Origin: Castor canadensis | Lineage: Eukaryota > Chordata > Mammalia > Rodentia > Castoridae | Assembly: GCF_047511655.1 (NCBI RefSeq) | Contig: NC_133387.1 | Coordinates: 19,214,353 to 19,278,352, forward strand | Length of the DNA stretch: 64,000 bases | Direction: 5' to 3' | Part shown: positions 23,801-34,033 of the stretch, one piece after another | Layout of the letters: the number at the start of each line of letters is the position of its first letter | Position numbering within the stretch: position 1 is the first letter of the stretch | Notes under the pieces: model-generated | Told to the model about the DNA's origin: nothing | What the model saw: only the letters and a program-made list of their open reading frames with translations | The model's database searches: none | Position numbers and translations under genes: made by a program

Positions 23801-26800
23801 CAGGGTACTAGCAAAGAATAGTTGTTCCTCACTTTTAGCCAAGCCAAGTTCTTTACTCTCTGTGTGTGGACACTGTTGGTTCTGGCTCTGTTCTCTGTTC
23901 TTTGGAACTCTTTCCTAGATAATAATTATTAAAGTAATAAATCAGGTGTTAGATTTTCTTTCCAATTAAAACTCCCTACCTTCTGTAACTATTCTCATGG
24001 AGGATGATCATCCTGGTCTTTCCCCTCAGAACTCACTGCAGTTTCCCTTGGCCTTATTCAAACGTGCTCCAGACATGGTCAAGTCTACTGCAAACTATCC
24101 TAGTTCTATTACCCAAGCCCAGCTCTCATCCTGATGTAAGCACTAACCTGCAGTTTTATTGGAGCTTTTATAAGGCTTCCTCCACACCCATGTCAACATT
24201 TATATTGAAATTGCACTCAGCTACAACCCTTCATTCTTTTCATTGGTAGCCACTATTAAACCTCAATTCCTTCAATATTTCTAATTCAAACACAGGATAT
24301 TGTACTTATCTTTATTGAATTTCAGTTGTTAGTTTGAACTTGAGTCTGGCCAGCAAGACCTTTTTCTTTTTTTAATCAAAATTATGTATGTATTACAGAT
24401 AGTACAGTTATATCCCTGTAAGCCCTATTGACTCTACTATTTTTAATACTAGAACAATTCAGGCACAATCTGTGTGATTCCTACAAAGCTTGAAATAATT
24501 TTAGAGTCTTGACATAAGTGAGGAAAATTCAATGTGAAATTTTTCATACAGAGTGTTTAAAAAAATTAAGATTTCCTTTGTTGTGTTTTTTTCTAGCTTG
24601 GCAGTCTAATTTATCAACTTATTTCAAATTATAGTATAAAAGTTCTGCTGGAAAAACAGTTGCCATTGAATTATTTCACTTTATTTACAAGTAATATTTA
24701 AGTAACATTTACATAACATAATACTTAAAGTTCCATTTTTTTCATAAAATGCACTGCTTCCACTCAACAAACTGCTCTTCCTCCCTGCCTTTGTCCAGTG
24801 AAAAGGTTTACTGTGTTATAAGAAGGTACAATTACAGAGTTCTCATAGGCTGTTTGGCACGATATTAACCATCAACCAATGCAGTCTCCACATCCTGGGG
24901 TTTGGAACTCTCTGTCAGTTGAAAGAAAAAAGGAAGAAAAGTCCTCCAAGGTGCCATGGCTACAGCAGAGAGAATTCTGAAGACCTTTGGTCATCGTTGT
25001 CTGTGAGCTTGCCTTGAGGTGGTGAGGGTACTGTAGAGATCAAGTGAGCTTTTGATGGAGTTGGGGAAGAGGAGAAAAGGTGGCCTGCTGACAGTCTGTT
25101 GAAGGTGCTTGTAAATAGTAAGACATGAGTAGCAGGACTTTTAGCTTGAAGAATCTTTTTCCTAAAGGGTAAATAGTATTTATTATTCATTAAATTGCAC
25201 ATGTACAAAATTTTTGCATACATGATAGGTATCACAATTAAGTAAGTTCATCCATTCTCCTGCTACTTATGGTAACACAACCATTTCTGATAATATTTCT
25301 AACAGCATCCCTCCTCCACTGGATCATGACCTACAAGGGCAGGACCACCATTGCCTACTCTCGTTCCTCCCCAGGTTCATTCCTTGGCAAGTGATGGGTC
25401 ACCAACCAGACCTCTCATCTTGCTTCCCAACAACAAGCAATCTGGCCCACTGGCCCTACCTCACAGTTGTGTTTGAGCTAGATGGAGCAAAAGACAAAGA
25501 CCAGCCCTGGCCCATTGAACCCAAAATGGCCTGCTTTATGGAAGAGACCTGGTGCCCATCTGGGGAATGAAGGAGACTTTCAGCACCCCAGACCCCAGGA
25601 CCTGGAGCCAGTTATTGAATCACAAGGGAGCCCCTCCTGCCTATTTTTTTAAAAAAAGTAATGTCCACTCTGAGTTTGATTAAGGGCATCTGTACGGCCA
25701 CCCCAGGTGTGTTGGAGCCATGAGCAACACAGTCGTGCAGTTGTGCAGGATGGAATCAGTGTAGGGGTGGGAGCTCAGGCAAGGCTGTGGGACTTCCCCA
25801 GAAGCCCAGAATAAGTTTGAGCCTGAAGAGGTCTGGCTTTTCTCCTTGGCAGCGCTGAGCCCATTCAAATCTTTGTCTTTGATCTTTCTGATCCACAGCA
25901 GAGGCAAGGTCCTTCATGTACTTGTGAATCCTTAATATCCAGCACAGGTAACTCTCCCCTTCTCATCACTTCCAGTTCATTTCAACACTTGAGGAATCAC
26001 TAGATGTTATACTCTTACTGGAATCACAGTCATCTCCTCGAAGAAAACCTCTCTGACCTTCCTCTTTAAGGGCTTCTCTTCCCCATGGCTACTGCAGCTG
26101 TCTACTTTGTTTTCTGCCCCTGCTCTCCATTTCTTTACTGCCTTTGCAGCCTCCAGGGTACCACAGAAAGAGCGTGAGCACATCAACCATACAGGAGATT
26201 GGAGGAAGTAGAGAGAGCAGTCAAATGCATATGGCAACCTGGGGTTTTATAATACAAAACCTCAAGAGTGTCCGTCACCTTTTAGGAGAGGAGGGGTAGC
26301 TCTCACCATTGGCGGGTAAACATCTTCCAATCCAATGAATTATCCCAAGCGGGAACTGTCATTTATTTGAGTGGCTGTGTATAAATGTTAATGGGAAAGA
26401 GTGCCTGGCCAATATTTCTTCATATCTGGTGTCTTCCAAAAGCAATGACAGATAGTAGATGTCAGCCATGATGAGATTTGAACCTAAAACAGGGCTGAAA
26501 GACTATACTATGGGCCAGTAACGAGACTCCTTCCCCACTAAGTGGAGAAAGACTTTTAATCCCTTTCCTTTTCATTACTCATGAGAAATTTCTAGTATTC
26601 AACTCTGCCCATTCACTCCTCCCCTCAACCAAAATAAAAACACAAAAGTTACTATCCAAAAAGGACAGCAGGTTTTTTCCCCTTTCTTCTGTAATAAAAT
26701 GAAAAAAAAAAATGTAGTACAAAAGCAGAAGCATTTCACCTGGCACCCCATGTCAGGCACTGTCACATCACACAGTGAGGGCACCAGAGGCTAGAGAAAA

Positions 26801-29800
26801 GGTGAGACTGACATTGAAGGCTAAAGTTGAGGAGTAAACAGCTGACTGACCAGGAAACCCAAAGACAGAATATGTTCAACCATAAGAAAAGAAATTTCTA
26901 GGCTACAAAAAAGATCTGACCATAAAATCATCAAATCTAATCGTAAAATCAGGACTTGCTCCAGTCAGGCTGAAGATAGACAGGTTGGATGACCCCCAGT
27001 GGTCCCTCATAGTCAATAGTCCTGATTCTCAGAAGTCTAAGTTTCCTTGTACTGTGACACCTCCTCCTGCAGAGCTCTGGCCTCTCCACATGGATTGGGC
27101 ACCAGATGTTGTCTCTGAGCAGCCTCCCACCATGGGCTGTCACTCTGCTGGCATGCATCCTAGTGTCCATTATCACAGAATTTGTCAGCAACCCAGCCAC
27201 CATCACCATCTTCCTGCCCATCCTGTGCAGCCTGGTAAGTACAGCAGGGCTCCTAGATGTCTAGAGGGGTGTGCCCAGGGGCCTCTAGCAGCAGCTTCCC
27301 CGGCTGGATGCTCTCCTTTGCCCCTGTCACAACTTCACTGAAGTTTTCAAAGCAATTAATAAATAAAAACGATACATTAATAAATCATAGCAAGCGTCTC
27401 AAAACACTTTTCCAAAAAAGTAGGATTAGTTTAGTGGCTGACCCACGTAGAAACAAAAGAATGGGTAAAATAATCTTAAAACCCTAGAATTCCATTTCCC
27501 CACAATCACCATCACTCTTTCTCTCCTGAGATAAAACCTAGCAGTGGTGCCAAAGAGGTAACCATGGAAAATGGTGGCAAAACACATCGCTGAAAAAAAC
27601 CACAGCCACAACTCTAAGGACCACCACCTATACCCAATACCACTGTCCTCAGGGAGGTCCTGAGAACTGGGAGCAAGTGTAGCCTCACTCCAAGGCCTCA
27701 GTCCAATTTGTTAACGTTGGAATAGGGAGGGGAGTAACTGCCAGATCTTAACCTGGTGAAACAGCTCCAGAAGTAATTCCCTGACCCAATGCTGCATCTG
27801 TCCCCTCTGAGAGATGGAACCTAGGAAGTGAAAGCTCCTTCCCACACCCAGAAAGAGAACTTTCTCCTGCTCTTCCTTAACCTCTAGCTCCTGGTCACTC
27901 TCTGCCCATTGCTCAGATGTCTCCAAAGGCCTTCTGTCAGCTTGCATGTGTGAGCATGGGAGTGTGTGAGCACTTAATTAAAACACAGCAACATTGAGAG
28001 CAAGAATATGGGTTCAAATTCCAAATGATACAATTATTTTCCCTAGAGGAAGACCTGCAATTCTGTACCCTGAGGGTGAGGAATTTTCTGCTTCAATCCA
28101 AACAGCTTATTCATAATTTTTGTTTGAAGAAAGGATTTCTCGGCTATAGAATAAACTTTTAGGAACCCCTTCCTTAGACTAGCCTGCCCCCCCGAGAAAA
28201 AACCAAACAAACATCCACTCTAGGAAGTGCCTCTAAATGTCAGCCACTTGGGTTGCCATGGGCACTGCACGCTCTGGAGAGCAAGGACGGAGCTAATGCT
28301 GTTACAGTTAGCCAAGGCCACACCATATTTAATGCACATTCATGCACAGGATATGCCAGCCCAATCTCAAAGTTAATGTTTTTGTGAATTCTCTCTTCTC
28401 CTAGTCTGAAACGCTGCACATTAACCCACTCTACACCCTGATCCCAGTCACCATGTGCATCTCCTTTGCAGTGATGCTGCCTGTGGGCAATCCCCCTAAT
28501 GCCATCGTCTTCAGCTATGGGCACTGCCAGATCAAAGATATGGTGAGTCGCGGGTGGCCCTCTTCTGCCAGGCTCTGCTCCATGAGGGTAGGGATGGCTG
28601 GCTGCACAGCCTTCTCCTTGAGTTTCTAGTTTCATGGCATGACCTCAGGTCTGCCAGCCCTCTATCTAGTGTGATAGAAAGGGTGGCCTACGTAAAAAAG
28701 ATTCTTGGTTGGTCCATAAGCTCCAATAATGTGACTTCCAAACCCTTTTCTGGAACATGGGTAGAGAAAGCTGGAATGGGCACAGGCTGTGGCCCAGTTC
28801 CAGAAGGCATGAGCTTACACAAATCTGCCTCTGTTTCTTTCCTAGACGAGTGGAGATACTCACTCAACAAACTGCTGGTTTATTTATTTATTGGCAATGA
28901 AGTATGAGCAATTGTATGAACTCAGGTGGGATGAAAGGTATTTTGTGAGAATAGGCTCCTTCTGTTCAATTCTCCCCCAAGAAGAAATCCCTGGGGCTAC
29001 AACAGCAACATCTACAGTTTACTTTTTGGTTTTCAGCTGGGCTCATAAAAAGATAGCTTTAAGGAGACATTTGTAACTGACTTTAGTGCTGGATGTATCT
29101 ACCCTCCACTCTTAGCCTATACTCCCTGCTGTGCTGTTTGTACCCAGGGCTGATGGGCCGGGGGTGGGAGGAAATGGGCAAGCATAAACAAACAGGATAA
29201 ATTACTGAGGCCTGACTGCCTGAAATTGCAGTCACCCTTGCTGAGATGATTTTTTTTTTCTCGGAAACCCTGTAAAATATCAAATGGAGGAAAGAAACAA
29301 ATTGTTTCAGGCTGGCAGCAGATATTCAAGTCCTTTCCCCTGTTCAAACTGTTCATATAAGCCATCCTTGCTACTTCAGGGATGGGAGGTCATGGCCATA
29401 CCTCTCTCCTGGTCCTTTCTTACTACAGAGCCCTCAGTGAGCGCTCACTGAGCTCTGCCCCAGTTCTCCTGCCTCCTACTTCCCGAGCTGTGTGTCCTCA
29501 CCCCTCAACCCTACCCTTTTACACTGGAATCTAATGATCAGAGATAGTCAATGGCACTGAATTGTAAGAAGTGAGCCAGTTCTGGGCTCTATTCCCAGCT
29601 TGGACATTAACTTGAAGCTTCAATTTCCTCATTTGCTAAATGAGGAAGTGGTTGCATCATACTCTTTGTGGCACCTTTCAACTCTAAAGGACCTTGATTA
29701 AATTCCTGAGAATCTGCCCCCCTACACACACCTGCTGGGGAGCACAGGCCATGTCCACGCCGAGAGGCCCAGGATGATTGAGAAGTCCGGGGCTCCAGCC

Positions 29801-30801
29801 AAAGACAGAGAAGAGAGGACACATCTAGTCATTTGCTCGGAACAATTTCCCAGCATCCATTTTTCCCTTGTAATTTTCCCAGCGCAATGCCAGCTAGTGG
29901 ACCTGTTTGGGGAGTATCTGGAAGGATGCCAGCTGTCCTTACTGTACACATTTTTCCATCTGGTCCTGGCTTGGCCAAGCCCTCATTCTTCATATCTCTG
30001 TTCAGCCTGTGTCAATGCCCTGCCAGAAATAAAATGAGTCCAAGTCACGGAGGTTCACTTCCCTCTGAAGGAAGAAGCGAAGTCCCCACCGTAGGTAGCC
30101 AGGTGTGTGTCACCCTCCCATGGAAGAGATGAACTTCCCTAGGTGATCCCAGGTATTCTACTTCCCTAAGCTATTTCTTGGGGGTGGGGAGGCAGGGAGA
30201 GAAAAAGGTAACAAGGGCAATGGCTTTATATAATATTGCCCTTCCTGAAAGTTCCTCATGTGTATGAACATGTAAGAGGCTGAGATGCTCCTGCTTTAGA
30301 TATGTTTGATTTTGTTTAGCACATTTCCCTATCATTTCACTGCACAAGTAACTCTTAACATTCCACAGATGTAGCATCCCAGGTAACTAACAGATCTTCT
30401 AGACTTCCATTTTATAGTGAGAGTGTTGTAGGCAAGAAATAGAGATGATTCTAATCCCCTCTCCTTGTTCCTGTCCTTCTGGTCCTACCACAGTCCTGTG
30501 TCACCCACAAAGCACCATTAGAGCAATACACCCAGTGACTGAATGAATCTTGGTCATGCAGGCAGAGCAAGGCTTAGGCTGGGGCCTAGAAAGGGTTCAC
30601 TTGGGGGGACCTGTGCTGCTACCTGGCCAGGATGACTTGGATTTTTTGGCTTGTGTCCTACAGGTGAAAGCTGGCCTGGGAGTCAATGTCATTGGCTTGG
30701 TGATAGTGATGGTGGCCATCAACACCTGGGGAGTTAGCCTCTTCCATCTAGACACTTTCCCAGCCTGGGCTAAGGTCAGCAACATCACTGATCAGGCCTA
30801 A
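8161..30801 (+). CDS. SLC13A4: SLC13A4, sodium/sulfate cotransporter NaS2 (partial, 14 exons)
   Basis: Coding exons: 8161-8297, 10258-10430, 10889-10943, 13355-13394, 14466-14546, 16577-16755, 18399-18518, 19595-19696, 21382-21483, 22285-22382, 22591-22715, 27073-27234, 28405-28542, 30664-30801. They sum to 1650 nt, 549 residues plus TAA, with all phases matching. The product is recognised as SLC13A4 of the SLC13 (DASS) family, a plasma-membrane Na+-coupled sulfate carrier known from placenta and brain barriers. Visible hallmarks are the SNT sodium-site motif (LSNTSTTAM, exon 4), the second motif VSNPATITIF (exon 14) and the family signature SFAVMLPVGNPPNAIVF (exon 15). A long hydrophilic loop spans exons 4-8. 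An N-glycosylation sequon (NIT) lies five residues before the C-terminus. From memory the human protein is about 626 residues, so about 76 N-terminal residues (two exons) are missing; I did not find them in 1-8160. One intron is GC-AG. Identity is nearly certain. Confidence 0.97.
9197..9279 (+). repeat. tRNA-derived SINE
   Basis: gctggaggcatgactcaagc through caaactccagtac plus A tail. The flanks gaatttct/ggaattttt are a probable target duplication. Confidence 0.85.
10258..10430 (+). CDS. SLC13A4: SLC13A4 coding exon 4 (SNT sodium-site motif)
   Basis: The acceptor is atcttctag. The exon encodes MLLLCFMCCTTMLSMW, then LSNTSTTAMVMPIVEA, which is the first sodium-site motif of the SLC13 family, and then an acidic loop (SAEDEQL...EEPEPT). 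The donor is gtacag, weaker than usual, but it is the only site that joins in frame to the next exon (A|GT giving Ser, then LDVNNSQPS). Without splicing the frame stays open to about 10630. Confidence 0.93.
10461..10506. repeat. 23-bp tandem duplication (pyrimidine-rich)
   Basis: Two perfect adjacent copies of gctcttccaacctcctcccttgg, starting 31 nt after the weak donor of SLC13A4 exon 4. Confidence 0.95.
10889..10943 (+). CDS. SLC13A4: SLC13A4 coding exon 5
   Basis: Short 55-nt exon with acceptor cattgtag and donor gtaagt. It encodes the hydrophilic loop segment LDVNNSQPSLELMFVNE. The Ser before it and the Asp after it are both split codons. Confidence 0.92.
13355..13394 (+). CDS. SLC13A4: SLC13A4 coding exon 6 (40-nt small exon)
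   Basis: Very small exon, acceptor cattccag, donor gtatgg. It completes Asp and encodes TSTADFTSLMQNK, ending on a codon boundary. It lies in the cytoplasmic loop and was placed by frame continuity with exons 5 and 7 and by similarity to the remembered human loop. Confidence 0.88.
13817..14139 (+). repeat. Composite SINE with target duplication
   Basis: An Alu/B1-like cagctactcaggaggcaaag head, a second cagctacgtgggaggc half and a tRNA-like tail. It is flanked by aactgtggact on both sides. Confidence 0.9.
14466..14546 (+). CDS. SLC13A4: SLC13A4 coding exon 7
   Basis: Phase 0 at both ends (27 codons), acceptor tcccaacag, donor gtaaca. It encodes NLNGVPTTTNPIKAANQHQG followed by KKQHLSQ, the basic and polar middle of the large loop. 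Skipping it would keep the frame. Confidence 0.92.
14955..15175 (-). repeat. MIR remnant
   Basis: 'tgtaccaagcactgtgctac' and related phrases fit an antisense MIR. Confidence 0.6.
15718..16055. mobile_element. Interspersed repeat, family unassigned
   Basis: gttagttttccatccttgtg, 'acaaatacctgagaaa' and the ending 'aatcaagttgacgag' resemble a rodent interspersed repeat, possibly LTR-derived. No terminal duplication was identified. Confidence 0.4.
16060..16160 (-). repeat. tRNA-derived SINE, antisense
   Basis: ggtgttgggtatcaaaccca through gccctctaccacaggcctac, the reverse of the SINE tRNA-like unit. Confidence 0.75.
16310..16540 (-). repeat. MIR remnant
   Basis: 'agtgctttacatatgttaac' and 'ctccattttagaaaagaag' match MIR in antisense. 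Confidence 0.75.
16577..16755 (+). CDS. SLC13A4: SLC13A4 coding exon 8
   Basis: Acceptor cctttgatag, donor gtaagt. It begins with the end of the basic loop (EKPRAPSPRNQELNRKYRSQ) and enters the membrane domain with CLSLSISYAATIGGLTTIIG and TSTSLIFLEHF, which is strongly conserved in SLC13 carriers. Confidence 0.94.
17020..17115 (+). mobile_element. L1-type 3' end
   Basis: cttgttcaaagtacactgta through gtatgctaattaaaaagtaa with an A-rich tail. A second copy of the same family is at about 41225-41325. Confidence 0.6.
17832..17884. repeat. Compound (GT)n(GA)n microsatellite
   Basis: An uninterrupted GT run switches to a GA run at about 17858. Confidence 0.97.
18399..18518 (+). CDS. SLC13A4: SLC13A4 coding exon 9
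   Basis: Acceptor cgtcttccag, donor gtgagt. It encodes QYPAAEVVNFGTWFLFSFP followed by ISLIMLVVSWFWMHWLFLGC, a hydrophobic membrane-spanning segment. Split Asn codons at both ends match exons 8 and 10. Confidence 0.95.
19595..19696 (+). CDS. SLC13A4: SLC13A4 coding exon 10 (charged loop)
   Basis: Acceptor cctgctcag, donor gtaaga. It encodes FKETCSLSKKKKTKREEMS and then EKRIRAEYEKLGDI, a strongly basic and acidic cytoplasmic loop with likely helical character. A split Ser codon joins exon 11. Confidence 0.95.
20159..20493 (-). repeat. Composite SINE, antisense
   Basis: A T17 run, the reversed tRNA-like unit, then two 'gtagctaggat/ctacaggtgtgaa' halves. Confidence 0.85.
21382..21483 (+). CDS. 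SLC13A4: SLC13A4 coding exon 11 (GC donor)
   Basis: Acceptor attttctag. It encodes YPEMVTGFFFILMTVLWFT and then REPGFVPGWDSFFE. The only frame-preserving donor is non-canonical: GAAAA|gcaagt, giving Lys-Lys-Gly-Tyr-Arg across the junction. The nearby GT (21488) would shift the frame. Confidence 0.93.
22285..22382 (+). CDS. SLC13A4: SLC13A4 coding exon 12
   Basis: Acceptor tctcctag, donor gtgaga. It encodes KGYRTDATVSVFLGFLLFLI and then PAKKPCLGKKSD, a membrane segment followed by a basic turn. The next intron is only 208 nt. Confidence 0.94.
22591..22715 (+). CDS. SLC13A4: SLC13A4 coding exon 13
   Basis: Acceptor atgattcag, donor gtaacc. It encodes VDRESSMGTEPIITWKDF, then QKTMPWEIVILVGGGYALA and SGSK. 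The PWEIVILVGGG stretch is a conserved SLC13 segment. Confidence 0.95.
23141..23334 (+). mobile_element. SINE plus ~70 bp of unrelated sequence between 13-bp duplications
   Basis: A tRNA-derived SINE (23156-23252, CA-rich tail) is followed by about 70 bp of non-repeat sequence. The whole is bracketed by the perfect direct repeat aagctgatgtaaa (23141-23153 and 23322-23334). This suggests one insertion that carried downstream flanking sequence. Confidence 0.65.
23530..23624 (-). repeat. tRNA-derived SINE, antisense, with target duplication
   Basis: The reversed SINE unit lies between aaacttggttca and aaatttggttca. Confidence 0.88.
27073..27234 (+). CDS. SLC13A4: SLC13A4 coding exon 14 (SNP motif)
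   Basis: Phase 0 at both ends (54 codons), acceptor tcctcctgcag, donor gtaagt. It encodes SSGLSTWIGHQMLSLSSLPP, then a hydrophobic helix, then TEFVSNPATITIFLPILCSL. SNP is the second sodium-site motif. The preceding 4.4-kb intron holds several repeats. Confidence 0.95.
28405..28542 (+). CDS. SLC13A4: SLC13A4 coding exon 15 (family signature)
   Basis: Phase 0 at both ends (46 codons), acceptor cttctcctag, donor gtgagt. It encodes SETLHINPLYTLIPVTMCI, then the Na+/sulfate symporter family signature SFAVMLPVGNPPNAIVFSYG, then HCQIKDM. Confidence 0.96.
30664..30801 (+). CDS. SLC13A4: SLC13A4 terminal coding exon 16
   Basis: Acceptor tgtcctacag. It encodes VKAGLGVNVIGLVIVMVAIN, TWGVSLFHLDTFPAWAKV and SNITDQA, then TAA at 30799-30801. 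It holds the last transmembrane helix and a C-terminal NIT glycosylation sequon expected on the outside. Confidence 0.96.
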   Translation: MKAGLGVNVIGLVIVMVAINTWGVSLFHLDTFPAWAKVSNITDQA

Positions 30802-31278
30802 CAAGTGGACAAGCAGGCCTGACCAGAGGAGCCGCCCTCGGCAGGAGTTGAGTCACAGGCAAAGAAAACCACCAGGAAAAGCATACACCCTGGACTCATA
30901 CTGAAGGCATCCCTGCCAGAAGATTCCACCACCAGCCACCTCTGTGAAGTGCAGGAGTCCTCCAAATACCAGACATGTTGCTTGGCAGTTAGCGTCTTCC
31001 CCGCCTGCCTGCTTTTCTTAGCAACACAGCTCAAGAAAATCTAAAATTGTCCTGTGTTGTCCTTCCAATTGCCTCTTTCTTAAGACAGGAAAAGAAGGAA
31101 GCTTGTTTTAGTTGCCCCTCAGAGGCAAAGTCTCATAAACTGACTGGACTCACTAGGTTTTATGTTATTTGTAATACCTTCCTGGGGATTGAAGGAGATA
31201 ACCAAACCATTCTAGTAGGGGAAAACCTTACCCAGAATTTGAGCCATTTTGTGTGTTTCTGTTCTGTTGTCTCTAAAA

Positions 31279-31361
31279 AAGAAGAAAGAGGAAAGAAAGA
31301 GAGAGAGAGAAGAAGAGAAGAGAAGAGACGAGAAGAGAAGATAAAAGAAAAGAGAAAGAAA
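31279..31361 (+). repeat. Purine-only tract in SLC13A4 3' UTR
   Basis: Almost only A and G (GAAGA/AAAGA/GAGA units), about 80 nt, with a single C at about 31329. Confidence 0.9.
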
Positions 31362-31838
31362 GTTCTTGGTAAATCTTCTTTGTGGCTTTCACTACTCTGA
31401 TTCCATCATAAAAATCTCTTCAATGGCACCCCTTAACCCTGACACCACATTACTGTAAAGAAATAATTGTTCCCTTTAGAAAGAGGATGGCTTTATTCTC
31501 TTTGTTAAAGGAAGTAAAGAAAAGAACTCACCTTGAGATTAGCATCTCTCTCTACCTGTCATGAACCAGAAATAACTGCCTTGGCTAAGTGTGGAGGGAG
31601 GGAAAATTTTCGTACCTGTTTTATTAAGGAGATGAAAACGACAATGAGGACCAAAGCAGTATTATTGGTATTACACTGGCTTGCTTTTCAATTTAATGCG
31701 TAGTTTGTTCCTCAGAAGACAAAGCACTAAGTAGTGACCCAAAAGTCCACACATCAGTCATTCCACGTGAGCCCCTTGAGGGAAGGGAGATGTCTGAGCC
31801 TCTTCAATGCCTTACAGTGTAGTAAACTGTGAGTGCTC

Positions 31839-31844
31839 AATAAA
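31839..31844 (+). promoter_or_regulatory. SLC13A4: Poly(A) signal AATAAA, SLC13A4
   Basis: Canonical hexamer in the context gtgctcaataaatgttcc, about 1.04 kb after the stop codon. No earlier AATAAA was seen in 30802-31838. The context matches the 3' end of ancient L2/MIR elements. Confidence 0.6.
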
Positions 31845-31952
31845 TGTTCCTGATGAGAAAGCAAGGCCTCCTTCTTCCTCCTGAGGACCATGCCACTTTC
31901 TCTGCTATGCGAGTGGCTATCTCTCATCCGTCTAGTTTTCTGCCATTACATA

Positions 31953-32054
31953 TTTTTTCTTTTTTGGAAGGGTGGATGGATACTGCAGTTTGAACTCAGG
32001 GCCTTGCACTTGCAAGGCAGGCGCTCTGCTACTTGACCCGCACCTCCAGCCCCA
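31953..32054 (-). repeat. tRNA-derived SINE, antisense
   Basis: The stretch from gcagtttgaactcagggcct to gacccgcacctccagcccc is the reversed tRNA-like unit. Confidence 0.85.
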
Positions 32055-33387
32055 TATTTCTGATGTTTTTTTCTTAGGGGAAGAGGAGTACCCTATAGTT
32101 ATTGTACTGTTTTGATGGATTTAAAGTTACTATTGATGACATATACAGCTTTCCCATGATAATATCTGTAAAATCACTCCTTCAGTTTATTAAGTGTGAG
32201 TTGTAAGGTTCCTTCTGTTCTAGTCAGTGCTTGCAAGCTGCGACCATAGAATGTGATTGACCAGGTTTAACCAGGAATGACTGCTTCTGCTCTGCCAATT
32301 CGTTTAGCCAATGTTTGGCCAATTATAATAATTAATAGTGAAGACTTCATGAGTCTAAATGAAATGCCAGTATTAGGTATGCTAGAGCTCTAAAATGTTC
32401 GGGTTAGGGTGTTACTTCTATTGTCAGAGGTAACAAATCATCACATTTCTGAACCATTACAGAACTCATCCTAACCTCTAGGTCAGATGATAAGACGAAG
32501 GCACAGACTGAAAGTTTCTGGGAACACAAGTAAAAAGAAAACCAGACTTAGAGCTAAGCAGACTTAGAATTATTAGCCAGCATTGAGCTGTTTGGGACCC
32601 TAAGTCACTCCTATAAGGGAGGCAGTGCCAACCCCCGACAGCAGGCTCTGCCAAAGCTCCAACAGCTGATGCATTCAACCAGTCAAGGTCTCAAAATATT
32701 TTCCCTTCACCACCCTGTTCCTTTCCACAAGGCAAGGCCTGAATAGCCAGCAGAGGAAAAAGAACTCATTCATCTGCATAAGGAATGGAAATACTACATG
32801 CAAACCCAAGAATGGAAGTTTAAGAAGGGCCTCATTTGCTCCAGTATAGTATAGTGTTTCTTCAGTAGGAATAACTCAGAAAAGGCATTTAAGATGTGGG
32901 GGACATCAACGGAAAAACAAACACCAGCACAGTATCCAGGGAGTGCACTGCTTAGTGGAAATGTGAACATTACATGTGTTAATGTGTGCTCTATGAGCCA
33001 AAATGTAGACCAGGAAAATCCCATCTTACTTTTTCCTGCAGTCATTTGAATAGGAAGAAATCAAATTGCTCCTTTAAATCAGAAGCAGATATCTGCCTAA
33101 TTCCCTAAACACCAAAAATCTAAAAAGATGTCACTTAGTACTTCGACTCATAAAATACTGCCTCTTTTGGTGATTTTAAATAAGGCTAGTTTTTTTTTTT
33201 TTTTTCTGTTTCTGATTTTGTTTTGTGAAGGTTAGAGTTTAAGAGGGTCTTCCAAGTTTAATTTATTTATTAAGGTCCCAACATCAATCCTATTTTCCAG
33301 TTCACACATCAGAGTCATCTGTAGTGGTTTTGAGTAACCCTCCCTTTATAATCAATGTGGCAGTTTCCTTAAATCACATCAACAAGA

Positions 33388-34033
33388 GTTTTCTGCAGTA
33401 CTATGATTTGAATTCAGGACCTCACACTTTCTAGGCAGGTGCTCTGCCATTTGAGACCCCAATCCTTTAGATGTTGTTTTTTGTTTTAGGGACTGAGGCT
33501 TGAACTCAGGGATGTGAACTTGCAAAACAGGCACTCTACCACCTGAGCCACACCTGTAGTTTGTTTTTGCTCTGGTTGTTTTGGAGATGAGATCTTGCAA
33601 ACTATTTGTCTGGGCTGGCCTCAGTGATCCTCCCCATCTCAGCTTTCCAAGTAGTATTACAGGCGTGAGCCACTGGCGCCTGGCATTGTGTTGCTTATTT
33701 TTGAAATAGGGCCTTACTTTATGCCCGATCCTGCCTGGACTGCTACCCTATTTACGCTTCACATGTAGTTGATATGACAAGCATACACCACCACATCCAG
33801 TTTTTTGGGGAGAGGTTTTTTTTTTTTTGTCTTTTCTTTTTTGGTGCTGGGATCGAACCCAGGGCCTCACGCATGCTAGGCAAGCGCTGTACCACCGAGC
33901 TACATCCCAGCCCTACATCCAGTTTTTTATTGGTTGAGATGGGATCTTGCTAACCATATGCCTAGGCCAACTGCAATCCTCTGCCTCTGAAGTAGCTAGA
34001 TTAAAGGCATGAGCCACCAAGCCTGGTTGCAAC
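33388..34033 (-). repeat. Nested antisense SINE cluster
   Basis: At least three antisense units. An ID-like unit (about 33825-33915, ggatcgaacccagggcctca) is inserted in an older composite SINE and duplicates 'acatccagtttttt' on its two sides. Confidence 0.8.

Larger units (their letters stand above)
30802..31865 (+). other. SLC13A4: SLC13A4 3' UTR (inferred)
   Basis: The region downstream of the stop has no further open frame of note. It contains a purine-rich GAAGA/AAAGA tract at about 31279-31361. The first convincing AATAAA is at 31839-31844, inside a sequence that looks like an old L2/MIR tail. The UTR extent is inferred from that signal alone. Confidence 0.6.

Noticed and set aside
27340-27420. 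AATAAA motifs after SLC13A4 exon 14 as an early poly(A) site
   Set aside because: They lie in an intron with conserved exons downstream. AT-rich chance matches are likely.
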